The notes: generated by a model from the letters alone, not told the origin. A stretch of DNA of 64,000 bases from Leptidea sinapis (GCF_905404315.1 NC_066311.1:2480001-2544000); one strand, 5' to 3'; positions 8,481 through 20,436 are shown, numbered from the stretch's first letter. Numbers and translations are program-made.

Positions 8481-10021
8481 TTACGTAAGCGGACGGGTTA
8501 AACCACATACGCTCCGTATAGCGTATTTTAACGCCCAAGGCCTTAAGCCTCAACTAGACTTGGTGAAGGAGTTCGCTCACGAACATCAATTAGACCTATT
8601 CTTAGTGCAAGAGACATTTCTAAAACCACGTATACGCGATCCGCGTATCGCTAATTACAACTTAGTCAGAAATGATCGCACCACCCGTATGGGCGGCACC
8701 CTCATTTATTTTAAAAGGGATCTACACTGTATACCTATAGATCCTCCGGTCCTCACTAACATCGAGGCCTCTGCCATCCGAGTCAGTATGGCGACTCACC
8801 AGCCGATCACTGTTATTTCAGCTTATCTTACGCCCAACAAAAAAGTATTATACACAGATATAGAAGCATTACTCGGCCACGGGGCTGCAGTCATAGTGGG
8901 CGGCGATCTTAACGCCAAACACTCCAGCTGGAACAGTAGAGCCACAAATAGAAACGGAATCTTATTAGATTCGCTGACAGACACGCTGAACTTTTCAATA
9001 ATAGCACCCGACGAACCAACACATTATCCGGATAACGTCGCGCACCGACCCGACATTCTAGACGTTGCATTACTTAAGAACGTAACGCTCAATGTAAATT
9101 CAATCGAGGTTTTTCACGAATTAGAGTCAGACCACCGGCCCGTCGTCCTAAATCCTGGCCCACCGGTTAACTTTCAACCACCGACGAAAACAGTGATCGA
9201 CTGGCAACGGCTGGAAAAGGATCTCGAGTCTATCAAGTCCGACGACCTTGACCTTATACCGGACGTCATCGACTCGGTCGTCACGGCTCACAGTGCTATC
9301 TCTCATGTGACGTCACATATACAGAATAGGATCAAGGCCTGCTCCAGGCAGGTTCCGACGATGCAACCGCATCGCCTGAACCTGCCTCCAGAGGTCAGGA
9401 ACTTACTCACACAGAAGCACAGAGCCACTAGACTTTACGACAGGTATCCGTCGGTCGAGAATAGGCGCCACCTCCGCTACCTACAGCGGGTGGTACGGGA
9501 ACGTATCGCGGAACTCGGCGGCGAACGTTGGGACCGCTTGCTCGGCAACCTTAAGCCATCACATGTGGCTTTCTGGAAGCTGCCTCGCGCGTTCAAACAG
9601 GAGCCGCCCACTGTCATGCCTCCTTTGGACAGACCGGGACTGCAGCCGGCGCTCGATGACGATGAGAAGGCTGAATGCCTCGCCGATAGTCTCGAGAGTC
9701 AGTGCTCTCCAAATGCAGCAGCCGACCCGACACACGTTGACGAAGTTGATCGTGAAGTTGAACGTCGCTCCGCTCTGAGCCCTTCAGGCGATGTAATAAA
9801 ACCTACCTCTTACGAAGAGGTGAAGCTAATCATTAAGGAGCTTCACTCCAAGAAGGCCCCGGGGCCTGAAACTATAAACAATAGGGTTCTTAAAATCCTA
9901 CCCTCGACTCTTATTACTTTATTGGTTACCATTTTTAATATTCTATTGTCTAATAGCGCGTTCCCCGAACAATGGAAGGATTCCATTGTTATCGGTATCC
10001 CAAAACCCAATAAACCTAAAG
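8473..10021 (+). pseudogene. Jockey-type LINE ORF2, copy 1 (endonuclease plus start of RT)
   Basis: 516 codons of LINE sequence followed by two junction codons and TGA (10027-10029). Residues 14-230 form an APE-type endonuclease: N20, E47 (QETF), D145/N147 (GGDLNAKH) and D220-H221 (SDHRPV) are all present. A thumb-like linker and the first RT motif (KKAPGPE, WKDSIVIGIPKP) follow. The frame then breaks at 10021, where unrelated minus-strand LINE sequence begins. Copy 2 shows what was lost: the RT fingers, palm and 3' UTR. No internal stop is present before the break, so the truncation is younger than most decay here. Confidence 0.9.
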
Positions 10022-10330
10022 GACCCTGAGGCCCTCCCACCCGTATTACAGCTGATGAATGTTCATTAAATACTACTTTCTGGGTATTATCAGTATAAGT
10101 ATAAGTAGGAAGTAATAAGATTAAGTGATTTGCCTTCTATTCTATAATAATTGAGCTTACGGATAAAGGTAGAATGGTCTACGCAATCAAATGCCTTCGA
10201 AAGATCACAGAATATTCCTAAGGCGTAATTTGATTTCTCCGATTTCTGATTGGATATAATTCGTTGATAAAACGTCTTGCGGAATGCCAGATTTATAAGA
10301 ATCTTGACTTACCCATTTTACCTAAAGTTT
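10022..10330 (-). pseudogene. Minus-strand LINE RT fragment, unit 1
   Basis: The reverse complement reads CDLSKAFDCVDH and flanking residues, the RT palm motif A of a non-LTR element. It is cut at 10021 by the unit-1 deletion; unit 2 continues it to the catalytic IDD motif. Confidence 0.75.
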
Positions 10331-11093
10331 TTTTAGTATTCTCATCACTGCTAACGGATTATGTCCATTTTAGTTTTTACTATATATAATGCTTGGTGTT
10401 GAGATCGCAAAGATTAACACTTTCTAGTGTTATTGGTCTTTCCTTAACTTCCACAGATTTTTTATAGATATTGCGTATATTATGTATAGCTTTCTGTTCA
10501 GTAATACCACAAAATATTTCTGGGCTGACAACGTTAAAGCGTTCATCTGATTTTTCATTGCTGTCAATGGCCGGGATGTGTTGAACTGAAATTTTTGGAA
10601 TAGATCAGGGCATTTAAGATTGCTTTTACACCTCTGGACCAGCTTAGACTTCTTTAGATTCTAGGCATTCTAGTGCCACCAAATCAAGGCTTTTTAATGC
10701 AGGATTATTCATTTATTTCGATTATAATGTCTAGCTTCAATAATAACCCAAGAGAAGTATATATAGTCTGTGAATTGAGAATATAAACCGCACAGTGTAT
10801 GACCAGCCTAAGTTTGTCTGACGACTAGAACAAAGGAGAACATAGATTAGTGCACCGTTTAGGTCGATACCTCTCATAGTTTACCGTCTATACCCATCTG
10901 GTGCTACTGCAATAGAAATGTCATTCTGATTACAAATACATACACAAAATGATTATTTTCGTTACCAAAATGTGTGATCAACAATAGTCATGATGCAGCT
11001 ATAACTTCTTTTAGATGATTTTCATTTTAATCTATTAATTAATGAATCCAAGATGACCACTGCATAAAATCATATATGTCTACAATCAAATCA
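10331..11093 (-). other. Unidentified stretch with coding-like pieces, unit 1
   Basis: On the minus strand about 10400-10690 holds short protein-like frames broken by stops and frame changes (for example one ending LCDLNTKHYI before TAG). I do not recognise them. The rest, 10700-11093, shows no feature. The same sequence is in unit 2 (17390-18152). Confidence 0.35.
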
Positions 11094-11525
11094 TTATTTT
11101 ATTCAAATAGGATGTGACATCACTTCTTGTAAGTCAAAAACTACCACCAATTCCAAAACGAATGCCTCAGGCCTGAGAAGAACGCGCGCAACAAACTCAG
11201 CGGGTTTTTTTTCATAGAAAAAATATGTTTACAATTAAACTTATTATTTAATAGCCTGAAGGCGGACGCTCCACTCCCAATCTGTGGCATAATAAAGAAA
11301 GTCATTTATGTTATTACCTTAACCACACAAACGTTTTTTAACAATTCTTTTAAATAACCTAATACTTTTGTTTTGAACATTTTCTGGGATCTTACTAACT
11401 CGCCTTAGCCGAGTAGTAGGCATTATAAGTTTATGTCTGTTCCCGATGTTAACAATTTGGTTATGACAGTTTCTAGCAAATTCATTCGTAGAGTATAGTA
11501 TAGTGTTGTAGTGGATATACATAAC
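11094..11525 (-). pseudogene. 3' end of a CR1/jockey-like LINE, unit 1
   Basis: The minus strand encodes the LINE C-terminus (FARNCHN, HKLIMPTTRL, RLFKRIVKK) at 11319-11522, followed by a 3' UTR to about 11094. The same protein end is in the longer copy at 39842-40572. It is 5'-truncated. Confidence 0.8.
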
Positions 11526-11797
11526 TTTATTTACTATATGAAATTTTAATAATTTAAACGTTATCTATATAATTATAAAAAAATTAAACAAACTACAAAG
11601 ATTACACTGAGAGAGAGAGTGAGAAAATAAAAGCTATAAATATATCCATATAAAATTACATTTAGAGTTGAAGGAAAAGTGGGAAGAACTTCATTACCTT
11701 ATGGGGTTCGGTTACCTCCAACCTGACACTATTTTGAAGTGAAAACTTTTTTAGCATCGTTGTGATTTGAGAGTCGATGAAACGAATAAAAAAAAAT

Positions 11798-12099
11798 TTA
11801 ACAAAAAGATTTGCTATTTTTGGAATCTGTGACCTCCCGCCGCCGCCCTTCTCTCGCCTCCTCACGTCGAGTGTGCGAGTCAAGCACATCTAACCTATGT
11901 ATGTACATATTATATATATAGTAACAAACCTACCTCGCTGACACCGACTCCAAAAATAACAATAATCGTTATTAGTATTAGATTATTAAATTAGATTGTA
12001 TAAAAATACGCAATTATTTTCATACTTTTTAGTGCATATTGGATCATGATATCTGTCGTTTTGGAATAGTGTTTTGGAAGTCGGTTGTTTTTTTGTTAA
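11798..12099. mobile_element. Long-TIR MITE, unit 1 copy with most of the left arm deleted
   Basis: The right arm ends CGGTTGTTTTTTTGTTAA and matches, inverted, the left arm seen in unit 2. Here about 118 bp of the left arm are missing. The centre is GC-rich (CCGCCGCCGCCC near 11836). Confidence 0.7.
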
Positions 12100-12885
12100 T
12101 TTTTTTTATTTTTAGATTTCGAGTGAATCTGGAATATATTAACTAATAATTTGTGTAGATCTACAAAGTTATGCAATGCAGCAATGAGTGTAAGCGCATT
12201 GCAATTATTACAGACAGTTAGAAATTTAAGTGTTATATTAGATTTTTAACTTAATTTAATTTTTATTTTTTACTTACTATAAGTCGTTAAGGAGTTCCAT
12301 TAATCATCATATTTGACTACGACAATTACTTGACCATAACTACGTTACGGCAGGTGACTCAAATATCCGGATAGTATAAAAAAGATTTAACTGAGTATCG
12401 TTAATTTGCTCCTAAGAATTGAAGTGTACCGTTACTTTGTCATGGATTCGGTAATCAGAACCTAACCAAACTATCTTTGAATCCTTTCCTATAAAAAAAG
12501 AATCATCAAAATTTGTTGGCGCGATGTTGAGTTAGTTATTCGTTTATTTTCGCGCACATACTTATAGCAAAATAAAGACTTTTATGGATTTCTCATGGTT
12601 GCCATGGTCAGATCTGGACCAAATTGCAATGGGACCACACGGGAAGCTTCAGCTTTCAAATAAAATTATCACAATCGGTTCACCCAGTCTAAAGTTTTGA
12701 GGTAACAAACATAAAAAAAGGATACCGGCGCATTGAGAAGCGCCTTTTTTAAAATCGGTTTAAAAGTGACAGTAAAAAGTAAATTCATAAGATTTAACGT
12801 AGTAGAAAATAAGATAGGAAGCAATTATACATTGATTCTTATGTTTTTTGTCTTTGTGCTTTTTTTCTTATTTATGAATCTGGAA
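12100..12885. repeat. Lepidopteran interspersed repeat, unit 1
   Basis: AT-rich sequence with the stretch around 12600-12760 (GGTTGCCATGGTCAGATC ... GGTTCACCCAGTCTAAAG) that I recall as a common lepidopteran repeat. It ends in an A-rich tract and a short CG-rich hairpin near 12727. No gene was seen. The counterpart in unit 2 is about 19281-20090. Confidence 0.5.
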
Positions 12886-13260
12886 TCAATGTCAGTTCAG
12901 CTTTCTAAAGTGGGATAGTATGTGCATGTCAAACCAATTAGCTATCAACATTTCTCCCAACCAATCAATAAATACAATTATTCGTATATTCAAGAAAATT
13001 TTATTAAATACACACCAATACACACAAGTATCAAGAATTCTTAAATTTTAATGATTCTAAGTGGGGATTTTTATGCAAATTTTTCATCGGATACAGCGAT
13101 TCCATTGATTGAGTTTTTGGACACCATATTTAATTTGAAAATGTGCATCAGTCGCACTGTATCAACTACAAGACCAAAAACAGTAATTGACGCTGTATTG
13201 CAAAGGTATATATTTTTGTCAAATTGTTAGTAGAGGTATTTGGTGAGTATTGCATGATAT
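12886..13260 (+). pseudogene. Helentron-like endonuclease (EEP) remnant, unit 1
   Basis: Pieces in different frames read SVQLSKVG, NISPNQSIN, LILSGDFYANF and a TTRPK-VIDAV segment. These resemble an endonuclease/exonuclease/phosphatase domain of the kind found C-terminal to the helicase in Helentron-type elements. The GDF metal-site motif is at about 13053-13064. Frameshifts make it non-functional. The family call is from memory and tentative. Confidence 0.45.
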
Positions 13261-13290
13261 GTAGATTAAGATTCTTTTTTTGCTGTTTGC

Positions 13291-13485
13291 TTGAGTTCTC
13301 GTAACAGGCTTCGTCATGCTCGCTTATATCTCACTGCTTGTGGCGGCGACTTGGGACGGGTCGTCCCCTTCCCTAAAAAATGGTTGAGGGAGGCGATGGC
13401 TGGCTCATGCGTTATCCTCGTGAACGGGCGCTGCTTGTGGTGGCAGGATGATCCTGTTGCTGGAGGCTTGCCTTCAGATTCTTAA
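13291..13485 (+). CDS. Unidentified GC-rich ORF, unit 1
   Basis: A frame rich in Arg, Trp and Gly ends at 13485 (closing residues WWQDDPVAGGLPSDS). Its base composition is unlike its AT-rich surroundings and it stays open in both duplication units. It follows an AG that could be an acceptor. It may be the end of a LINE ORF or captured sequence; no function is proposed. Confidence 0.25.
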   Translation: MSSRNRLRHARLYLTACGGDLGRVVPFPKKWLREAMAGSCVILVNGRCLWWQDDPVAGGLPSDS

Positions 13486-13527
13486 AAGTAATACTATTTT
13501 TTTTTATATAATCCCTTATAAAATCAG

Positions 13528-16036
13528 CGGCACCCTCATTTATTTTAAAAGGGATCTACACTGTATACCTATAGATCCTCCGGTCCTCACTAACATCGAG
13601 GCCTCTGCCATCCGAGTCAGTATGGCGAATCACCAGCCGATCACTGTTATTTCAGCTTATCTTCCGCCCAACAAAAAAGTATTATACACAGATATAGAAG
13701 CATTACTCGGCCACGGGGCTGCAGTCATAGTGGGCGGCGATCTTAACGCCAAACACTCCAGCTGGAACAGTAGAGCCACAAATAGAAACGGAATCTTATT
13801 AGATTCGCTGACAGACACGCTGAACTTTTCAGTAATAGCACCCGACGAACCAACACATTATCCGGATAACGTCGCGCACCGACCCGACATTCTAGACGTT
13901 GCGTTACTTAAGAACGTAACGCTCAATGTAAATTCAATCGAGGTTTTTCACGAATTAGAGTCAGACCACCAGCCCGTCGTCCTAAATCTAGGCCCACCGG
14001 TTAACTTTCAACCACCGACGAAAACAGTGATCGACTGGCAACGGCTGGAAAAGGATCTCGAGTCTATCAAGTCCGACGACCTTGACCTTATACCGGACGT
14101 CATCGACTCGGTCGTCACGGCTCACAGTGCTATCTCTCATGTGACGTCACATATACAGAATAGGATCAAGGCCTGCTCCAGGCAGGTTCCGACGATGCAA
14201 CCGCATCGCCTAAACCTGCCTCCAGAGGTCAGGAACTTACTCACACAGAAGCACAGAGCCACTAGACTTTACGACAGGTATCCGTCGGTCGAGAATAGGC
14301 GCCACCTCCGCTACCTACAGCGGGTGGTACGGGAACGTATCGCGGAACTCCGCGGCGAACGTTGGGACCGCTTGCTCGGCAACCTTAAGCCATCACATGT
14401 GGCTTTCTGGAAGCTGCCTCGCGCGTTCAAACAGGAGCCGCCCACTGTCATGCCTCCTTTGGACAGACCGGGACTGCAGCCGGCGCTCGATGACGATGAG
14501 AAGGCTGAATGCCTCGCCGATAGTCTCGAGAGTCAGTGCTCTCCAAATGCAGCAGCCGACCCGACACACGTTGACGAAGTTGATCGTGAAGTTGAACGTC
14601 GCTCCGCTCTGAGCCCTTCAGGCGATGTAATAAAACCCACCTCTTACGAAGAGGTGAAGCTAATCATTGAGGAGCTTCACTCCAAGAAGGCCCCGGGGCC
14701 TGAAACTATAAACAATAGGGTTCTTAAAATCCTACCCTCGACTCTTATTACTTTATTGGTTACCATTTTTAATATTCTATTGTCTAATAGCGCGTTCCCC
14801 GAACAATGGAAGGATTCCATTGTTATCGGTATCCCAAAACCCAATAAACCTAAAGCTAATCCGAGTAGCTATAGGCCATTAACTCGATCGGGAAACTTTA
14901 CGAAAGATTAATTCTCGCGCGTCTTAATCATTACATCGCGGAGCTCAACCTGATACCCGACATGCAGTTCGGATTCAGAACCGCTCACTCGTGTCCCCAG
15001 CAGGCTCACCGACTCACCGAGTACATTCTCGTACGGCGTCAACTTCACGCTACCACGGCAGCCGTGTTTTTCGATGTCGCGAAGGCATTCGACAAGGTAT
15101 GGCACAACGGCTTAGTATTCAAGCTGTATCAACTGGGAGTGCCAGACAGGCTCGTGCGCATCATACGAGCCTACCTTACTGATCGCTCCATCCGATATCG
15201 AGTAGACGGCACCCTATCCTCACCCAGATCCATCAAGTCTGGCGTGCCACAGGGTTCAGTCCTCTCTCCCACTCTTTTCTTGCTCTTCACGAGCGACATT
15301 CCCAAGTTCCGAGTGTCCAGCTCGCTCAGTACGCTGACGATACGGCACTCTACTTTGGCTCCGCTCTATTGAACCGCTCAACCTTGAGCAGGAACATTAA
15401 AGTACTTCAAGCCGCCGTCGATGAACTAGGCAACTGGTTCAGAAAATGGCGGATTGAGTGAACCCCACAAAGAGTGCAGCGGTACTCTTCGGTAACGCGA
15501 ATAGCATCCGCGCTAAAAAACGACCGACCGACGTCATTAAATTGTATGAAACACCCATACCGTGGGTGAAGGATTACAAATACTTAGGAGTCACGTTCAA
15601 CAGCAATATGAACTTCAAGAAACATATTGATACGGTATGCAATAGAGCCCGATTTGTCCTCAGTCGCCTTTATCCACTTGTGTGTGGGCTAAGCAAACTT
15701 CCTCTCAAACACAAAGTGACGCTGTACAAAACCATCGTACGGCCCATACTGTCATACGCAAGCGTCGTTTTCGCGCACACCCGACCGAGCTACTTACGTC
15801 TTTTGCAAGTAGTTCAAAATAAATTCACGCGCATGGCAACCGGAGCCCCGTGGTTCATTCGAAACGTTGACCTTCACCGCGACCTAGAGCTTCCGACGAT
15901 AGCTCAACACTTTAAAGAGATCTCGCGACGCTTCTTTGACAAGGCACCTAACCATCCCAACATCTTGGTTAGGAAGGCATGCGGGTACACCCCCCTTCAC
16001 CATAGTCTCAACCCAATAAGACGTCCCGACACGTAA
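13528..16036 (+). pseudogene. Jockey-type LINE ORF2, copy 2 (5'-cut, frameshifted)
   Basis: The copy begins inside the endonuclease at GTLIYFKR and keeps E/D/H motifs downstream. RT motifs follow: FFDVAKAFDKVWH (motif A), GVPQGSVLSP (motif B) and, in another frame, QYADDTALYF (catalytic YADD, near 15326). Defects: a deletion of a few bases after SYRPL (near 14882), a frame change between motif B and YADD, and a stop at WRIE/NPTKS near 15458 that looks like a one-base loss. The C-terminus (GAPWFIRN) ends at TAA 16034-16036. The first part is nearly identical to copy 1. Confidence 0.88.
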
Positions 16037-16769
16037 CGGTAGACCCGGATGACGACATCACCATCGCGAACGCGACACCCACACAAACACCGACACAGAC
16101 ACGCACACACCACCTTCGCAGGCGTAGGCGCGGTCAACCACCGCAAACCACTGGCACTCGTCACTCTGACGATGGCCAGCGGCCCGCACCCTAGATACAC
16201 CACACATTGTTTTGATACCCGACGAGACGTTAGTCCTCGTCCTGTAATCGTTTCACTACACTCACTCACACACGGACTGACTGACGGACTGACATACACC
16301 ACTTAAACAACCACAAACACACTCCACAAACAGACACAAACACAAACATACATGCACACTAACATTTACACTACTTACACACATACAAACATACATACAT
16401 ACAATCATAAACACATACACACACACTTCATACATTACACTAAACATCACCACACTCGCCGGCGAGTGTGTTCTTCTCATCTTTTCATCTTCATTTTCAT
16501 TTTCATTCTCTCTCCTTCCCACAAGCACACAGCCGGTCTGAGGTTCGAGTCTCCTTAGGAGACGCCCCGCGACTGTTGTTGCGTAGTCTTTGCGGCCTCC
16601 ACGGCCCACGTCCTACTTCGCTGTGAAAGCCAGGGCTGCTAACAGCACAGAGGAGGTTTTAGTCGGTATGGGGCGTCCGCTTACGCGGACACTCGAGTCC
16701 GACATATTACGCCCCGTTCCGGGGCGTAAATACGTAACAGTATTTCCTCCTCTCAAAAAAAAAAAAAGC
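16037..16769 (+). other. LINE 3' UTR with CA-rich tract, hairpins and poly(A)
   Basis: After the ORF2 stop come a long CA-rich tract (16060-16450), a perfect 20-bp palindrome (16451-16470), a hairpin GTCTCC-TTA-GGAGAC (16549-16563), two GC hairpins (16675-16727) and a run of A ending at about 16769. This is the normal 3' terminus of the jockey-type element. Confidence 0.8.
16670..16727 (+). other. Paired 3'-terminal hairpins with mutually exclusive pairing
   Basis: Hairpin 1 is GTCCGC-TTAC-GCGGAC (16675-16690). Hairpin 2 is ACGCCCC-GTTCC-GGGGCGT (16709-16727). The heptamer GGGGCGT also occurs at 16670-16676, overlapping hairpin 1, so ACGCCCC could pair with either copy. Such 3' structures are recognised by the RT in several LINEs; that role is inferred here. 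Confidence 0.65.
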
Positions 16770-16828
16770 GCCCCATTGTAGTTTTTCAAAAACAACTATT
16801 CCAAGAAACGAAGTATAATCTAAAAGTT

Positions 16829-17330
16829 TTAAAGGTTTAATATTATACTTCTCGATAATTTTTTTACATTTGGTAGGAAGAAAAAGAAAGAATTCAAAAC
16901 ATTCTGTGTTGCGTTAAGTGACAAATTATACACCCTGAACCATTTAGATATGTTTTCCAAGGAGAGGTTTATTTTATCTAAATTATAAACTAATGAAGTG
17001 TCGTCTATGAAAAGAACAATCTCACATTCTTTCGAGACGGCGAAATGGCGAATCATTAATGTAGATGAGGAATAAGAAAGGTCCTAGGACCCTGAGGCCC
17101 TCCCACCCGTATTACAGCTGATGAATGTTCATTAAATACTACTTTCTGGGTATTATCAGTATAAGTATGAAGTAATAAGATTAAGTGATTTGCCTTCTAT
17201 TCTATAATAATTGAGCTTACGGATAAAGGTAGAATGGTCTACGCAATCAAATGCCTTCGAAAGATCACAGAATATTCCTAAGGCGTAATTTGATTTCTCC
17301 GATTTCTGATTGGATATAATTCGTTGATAA
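16829..17330 (-). pseudogene. Minus-strand LINE RT fragment with catalytic motif, unit 2
   Basis: Read from 17330 down: SNYALGIFCDLSKAFDCVDH (motif A), then LGPFLFLIYIND (motif B to C), then IVLFIDDTSLVYNL (catalytic IDD, 16980-17020). Frame changes and stops between them make it dead. It is the intact version of the fragment cut at 10021. Confidence 0.8.
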
Positions 17331-18152
17331 AACGTCTTGCGGAATGCCAGATTTATAAGAATCTTGACTTACCCATTTTACCTAAAGTTTTTTTAGTATT
17401 CTCATCACTGCTAACGGATTATGTCCATTTTAGTTTTTACTATATATAATGCTTGGTGTTGAGATCGCAAAGATTAACACTTTTTAGTGTTATTGGTCTT
17501 TCCTTAACTTCCACAGATTTTTTATAGATATTGCGTATATTATGTATAGCTTTCTGTTCAGTAATACCACAAAATATTTCTGGGCTAACAACGTTTAAGC
17601 GTTCATCTGATTTTTCATTGCTGTCAATGGCCGGGATGTGTTGAACTGAAATTTTTGGAATAGATCAGGGCATTAAGATTACTTTTACACCTCTGGACCA
17701 GTTTAGACTTCTTTAGATTCTAGGCATTCTAGTGCCACCAAATCAAGGCTTTTTAATGCAGATTTATTCATTTATTTCGATTATAATGTCTAGCTTCAAT
17801 AATAACCCAAGAGAAGTATATATAGTCTGTGAATTGAGAATATAAACCGCACAGTGCATGACCAGCCTAAGTTTGTCTGACGACTAGAACAAAGGAGAAC
17901 ATAGATTAGTGCACCGTTTAGGTCGAGACCTCTCATAGTTTACCGTCTATACCCATCTGGTGCTACTGCAATAGAAATGTCATTCTGATTACAAATACAT
18001 ACACAAAATGATTATTTTCGTTACCAAAATGTGTGATCAACAATAGTCATGATGCAGCTATAACTTCTTTTAGATGATTTTCATTTTAATCTATTAATTA
18101 ATGAATCCAAGATGACCACTGCATAAAATCATATATGTCTACAATCAAATCA
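17331..18152 (-). other. Unidentified stretch, unit 2 copy of 10331-11093
   Basis: Near-identical to unit 1 with a few substitutions and one-base indels. It holds the same broken coding-like pieces and nothing else recognised. Confidence 0.35.
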
Positions 18153-18584
18153 TTATTTTATTCAAATAGGATGTGACATCACTTCTTGTAAGTCAAAAAC
18201 TACCACCAATTCCAAAACGAATGCCTCAGGCCTGAGAAGAACGGGCGCAACAAACTCAGCGGGTTTTTTTTCATAGAAAAAATATGTTTACAATTAAACT
18301 TATTATTTAATAGCCTGAGGGCGGACGCTCCACTTCCAATCTGTGGCATAATAAAGAAAGTCATTTATGTTATTACCTTAACCACACAAACGTTTTTTAA
18401 CAATTCTTTTAAATAACCTAATACTTTTGTTTTGAACATTTTCTGGGATCTTACTAACTCGCCTTAGCCGAGTAGTAGGCATTATAAGTTTATGTCTGTT
18501 CCCGATGTTAACAATTTGGTTATGACAGTTTCTAGCAAATTCATTCGTAGAGTATAGTATAGTGTTGTAGTGGATATACATAAC
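18153..18584 (-). pseudogene. 3' end of a CR1/jockey-like LINE, unit 2
   Basis: Copy of 11094-11525. The encoded C-terminus at 18378-18581 is identical to the unit-1 translation. Confidence 0.8.
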
Positions 18585-18856
18585 TTTATTTACTATATGA
18601 AATTTTAATAATTTAAACGTTATCTATATAATTATAAAAAAATTAAACAAACTACAAAGATTACACTGAGAGAGAGAGTGAGAAAATAAAAGCTATAAAT
18701 ATATCCATATAAAATTACATTTAGAGTTGAAGGAAAAGTGGGAAGAACTTCATTACCTTATGGGGTTCGGTTACCTCCGACCTGACACTATTTTGAAGTG
18801 AAAACTTTTTTAGCATCGTTGTGATTTGAGAGTCGATGAAACGAATAAAAAAAATA

Positions 18857-19280
18857 TAACAAAAAAACAACCGACTTCAATAACACAATTCTAAAACAAT
18901 AGATATAATATTCACTAAAAAGTATGAAAATAATTGCGTATTTTTATAGAATCTAATTGATTAATCTAATACTATCGATTATTGCTATTTTTGGAATCTG
19001 TGACCTCCCGCCGCCGCCCTACTCTCGCCTCCTCACGTTGAGTGTGCGAGTCAAGCACATCTAACCTATGTATGTAGTATGTACATATTATATATATATA
19101 GTAACAAACCTACCTCGCTGACACCGACTCCAAAAATAACAATAATCGTTATTAGTATTAGATTATTAAATTAGATTGTATAAAAATACGCAATTATTTT
19201 CATACTTTTTAGTGCATATTGGATCATGATATCTGTCGTTTTGGAATAGTGTTTTGGAAAGTCGGTTGTTTTTTTGTTAA
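18857..19280. mobile_element. Long-TIR MITE, unit 2 (both arms present)
   Basis: Arms of roughly 130-150 bp (18857-18998 and about 19131-19280) are inverted copies of each other, starting near AACAAAAAAACAACCGACTT and ending in its complement. Between them lies a GC-rich core with CCGCCGCCGCCC. There is no ORF. The same terminal motif occurs alone at 45853-45890. Confidence 0.75.
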
Positions 19281-20084
19281 TTTTTTTTATTTTTAGATTT
19301 CGAGTGAATCTGGAATATATTAACTAATAATTTGTGTAGATCTACAAAGTTATGCAATGCAGCAATGAGTGTAAGCGCATTGCAATTATTACAGACAGTT
19401 AGAAATTTAAGTGTTATATTAGATTTTTAACTTAATTTAATTTTTATTTTTTACTTACTATAAGTCGTTAAGGAGTTCCATTAATCATCATATTTGACTA
19501 CGACAATTACTTGACCATAACTACGTTACGGCAGGTGACTCAAATATCCGGATAGCATAAAAAAGATTTAACTGAGTATCGTTAGTTTGCTCCTCAGAAT
19601 TGAAGTGTACCGTTACTTTGTCATGGATTCCGTAATCAGAACCTAACCAAACTATCTATGAATCCTTTCCTATAAAAAAAGAATCATCAAAATTGGTTGG
19701 CGCGATGTTGAGTTAGTTATTCGTTAATTTTCGCGCTCATACTTATAGCAAAATAAAGACTTTTATGGATTTCTCATGGTTGCCATTGTCAGATCTAGAC
19801 CAAATTGCAATGGGACCACACGGGAAGCTTCAGCTTTCAAATAAAATTATCACAATCGGTTCACCCAGTCTAAAGTTTTGAGGTAAAAAAAGCATACCGG
19901 CGCATTGAGAAGCGCCTTTTTTGAAATCGGTTTAAAAGTGACAGTAAAAAGAGTTAACCGCGTAAATTCATAAGATTTAACGTGGTAAAAAATGAGATAG
20001 GAAGCATTTATACATTAATTCTTATGTTTGTTGTCTTTGTGCTTTTTTTTCTTATTTATTTGCTTTTTTATTTCTTTGCGTCAC

Positions 20085-20436
20085 ACTAAGGCTAGTAAAG
20101 TTGCAATCTACCATAATTCAAATGACGGAGCCCGCGTTGTTCCTCCACAAATGGAACTCAAAACACAACAACTGGAATCTTTGTCAGTTCAGCTTTCTAA
20201 AGTAGGATAGTATGTGCATGTCAAACCAATTAGCTATCAACATTTCTCCCAACCAATCAATAAATACAATTATTCGTATATTCAAGAAAGCGATTCCATT
20301 GATTGAGTTTTTGGACACCAAATTTAATTTGAAAATGTGCATCAGTCGCACTGTATCAACTACAAGACCAAAAACAGTAATTGACGCTGTATTGCAAAGG
20401 TATATAGACCATATATTTTTGTCAAATTGTAAGTAG
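20085..20436 (+). pseudogene. Helentron-like endonuclease (EEP) remnant, unit 2
   Basis: It reads VAIYHNSNDGARVV, then NISPNQSIN, then IEFLDTKFNLKM and TTRPKTVIDAV. The 108-bp segment with GDF that unit 1 retains is deleted here. It supports the same EEP assignment as unit 1. Confidence 0.45.

Larger units (their letters stand above)
8693..13527 (+). repeat. Tandem duplication, unit 1 (internally deleted)
   Basis: Bases 8693-10021 match 13528-14855, with about a dozen mismatches counted by eye, and 10021-13524 match 17087-20734 apart from small indels. Unit 1 lacks the counterpart of 14856-17086. The join at 10021 shares only one or two bases with either side, as in end joining. The unit ends at CCCTTATAAAAT (13513-13524), followed by about three unmatched nt. 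Confidence 0.88.

Noticed and set aside
16049..16609. ORFs on both strands in the CA-rich LINE 3' UTR
   Set aside because: Low-complexity CA/TG sequence stays open in several frames; position after the ORF2 stop makes it untranslated.
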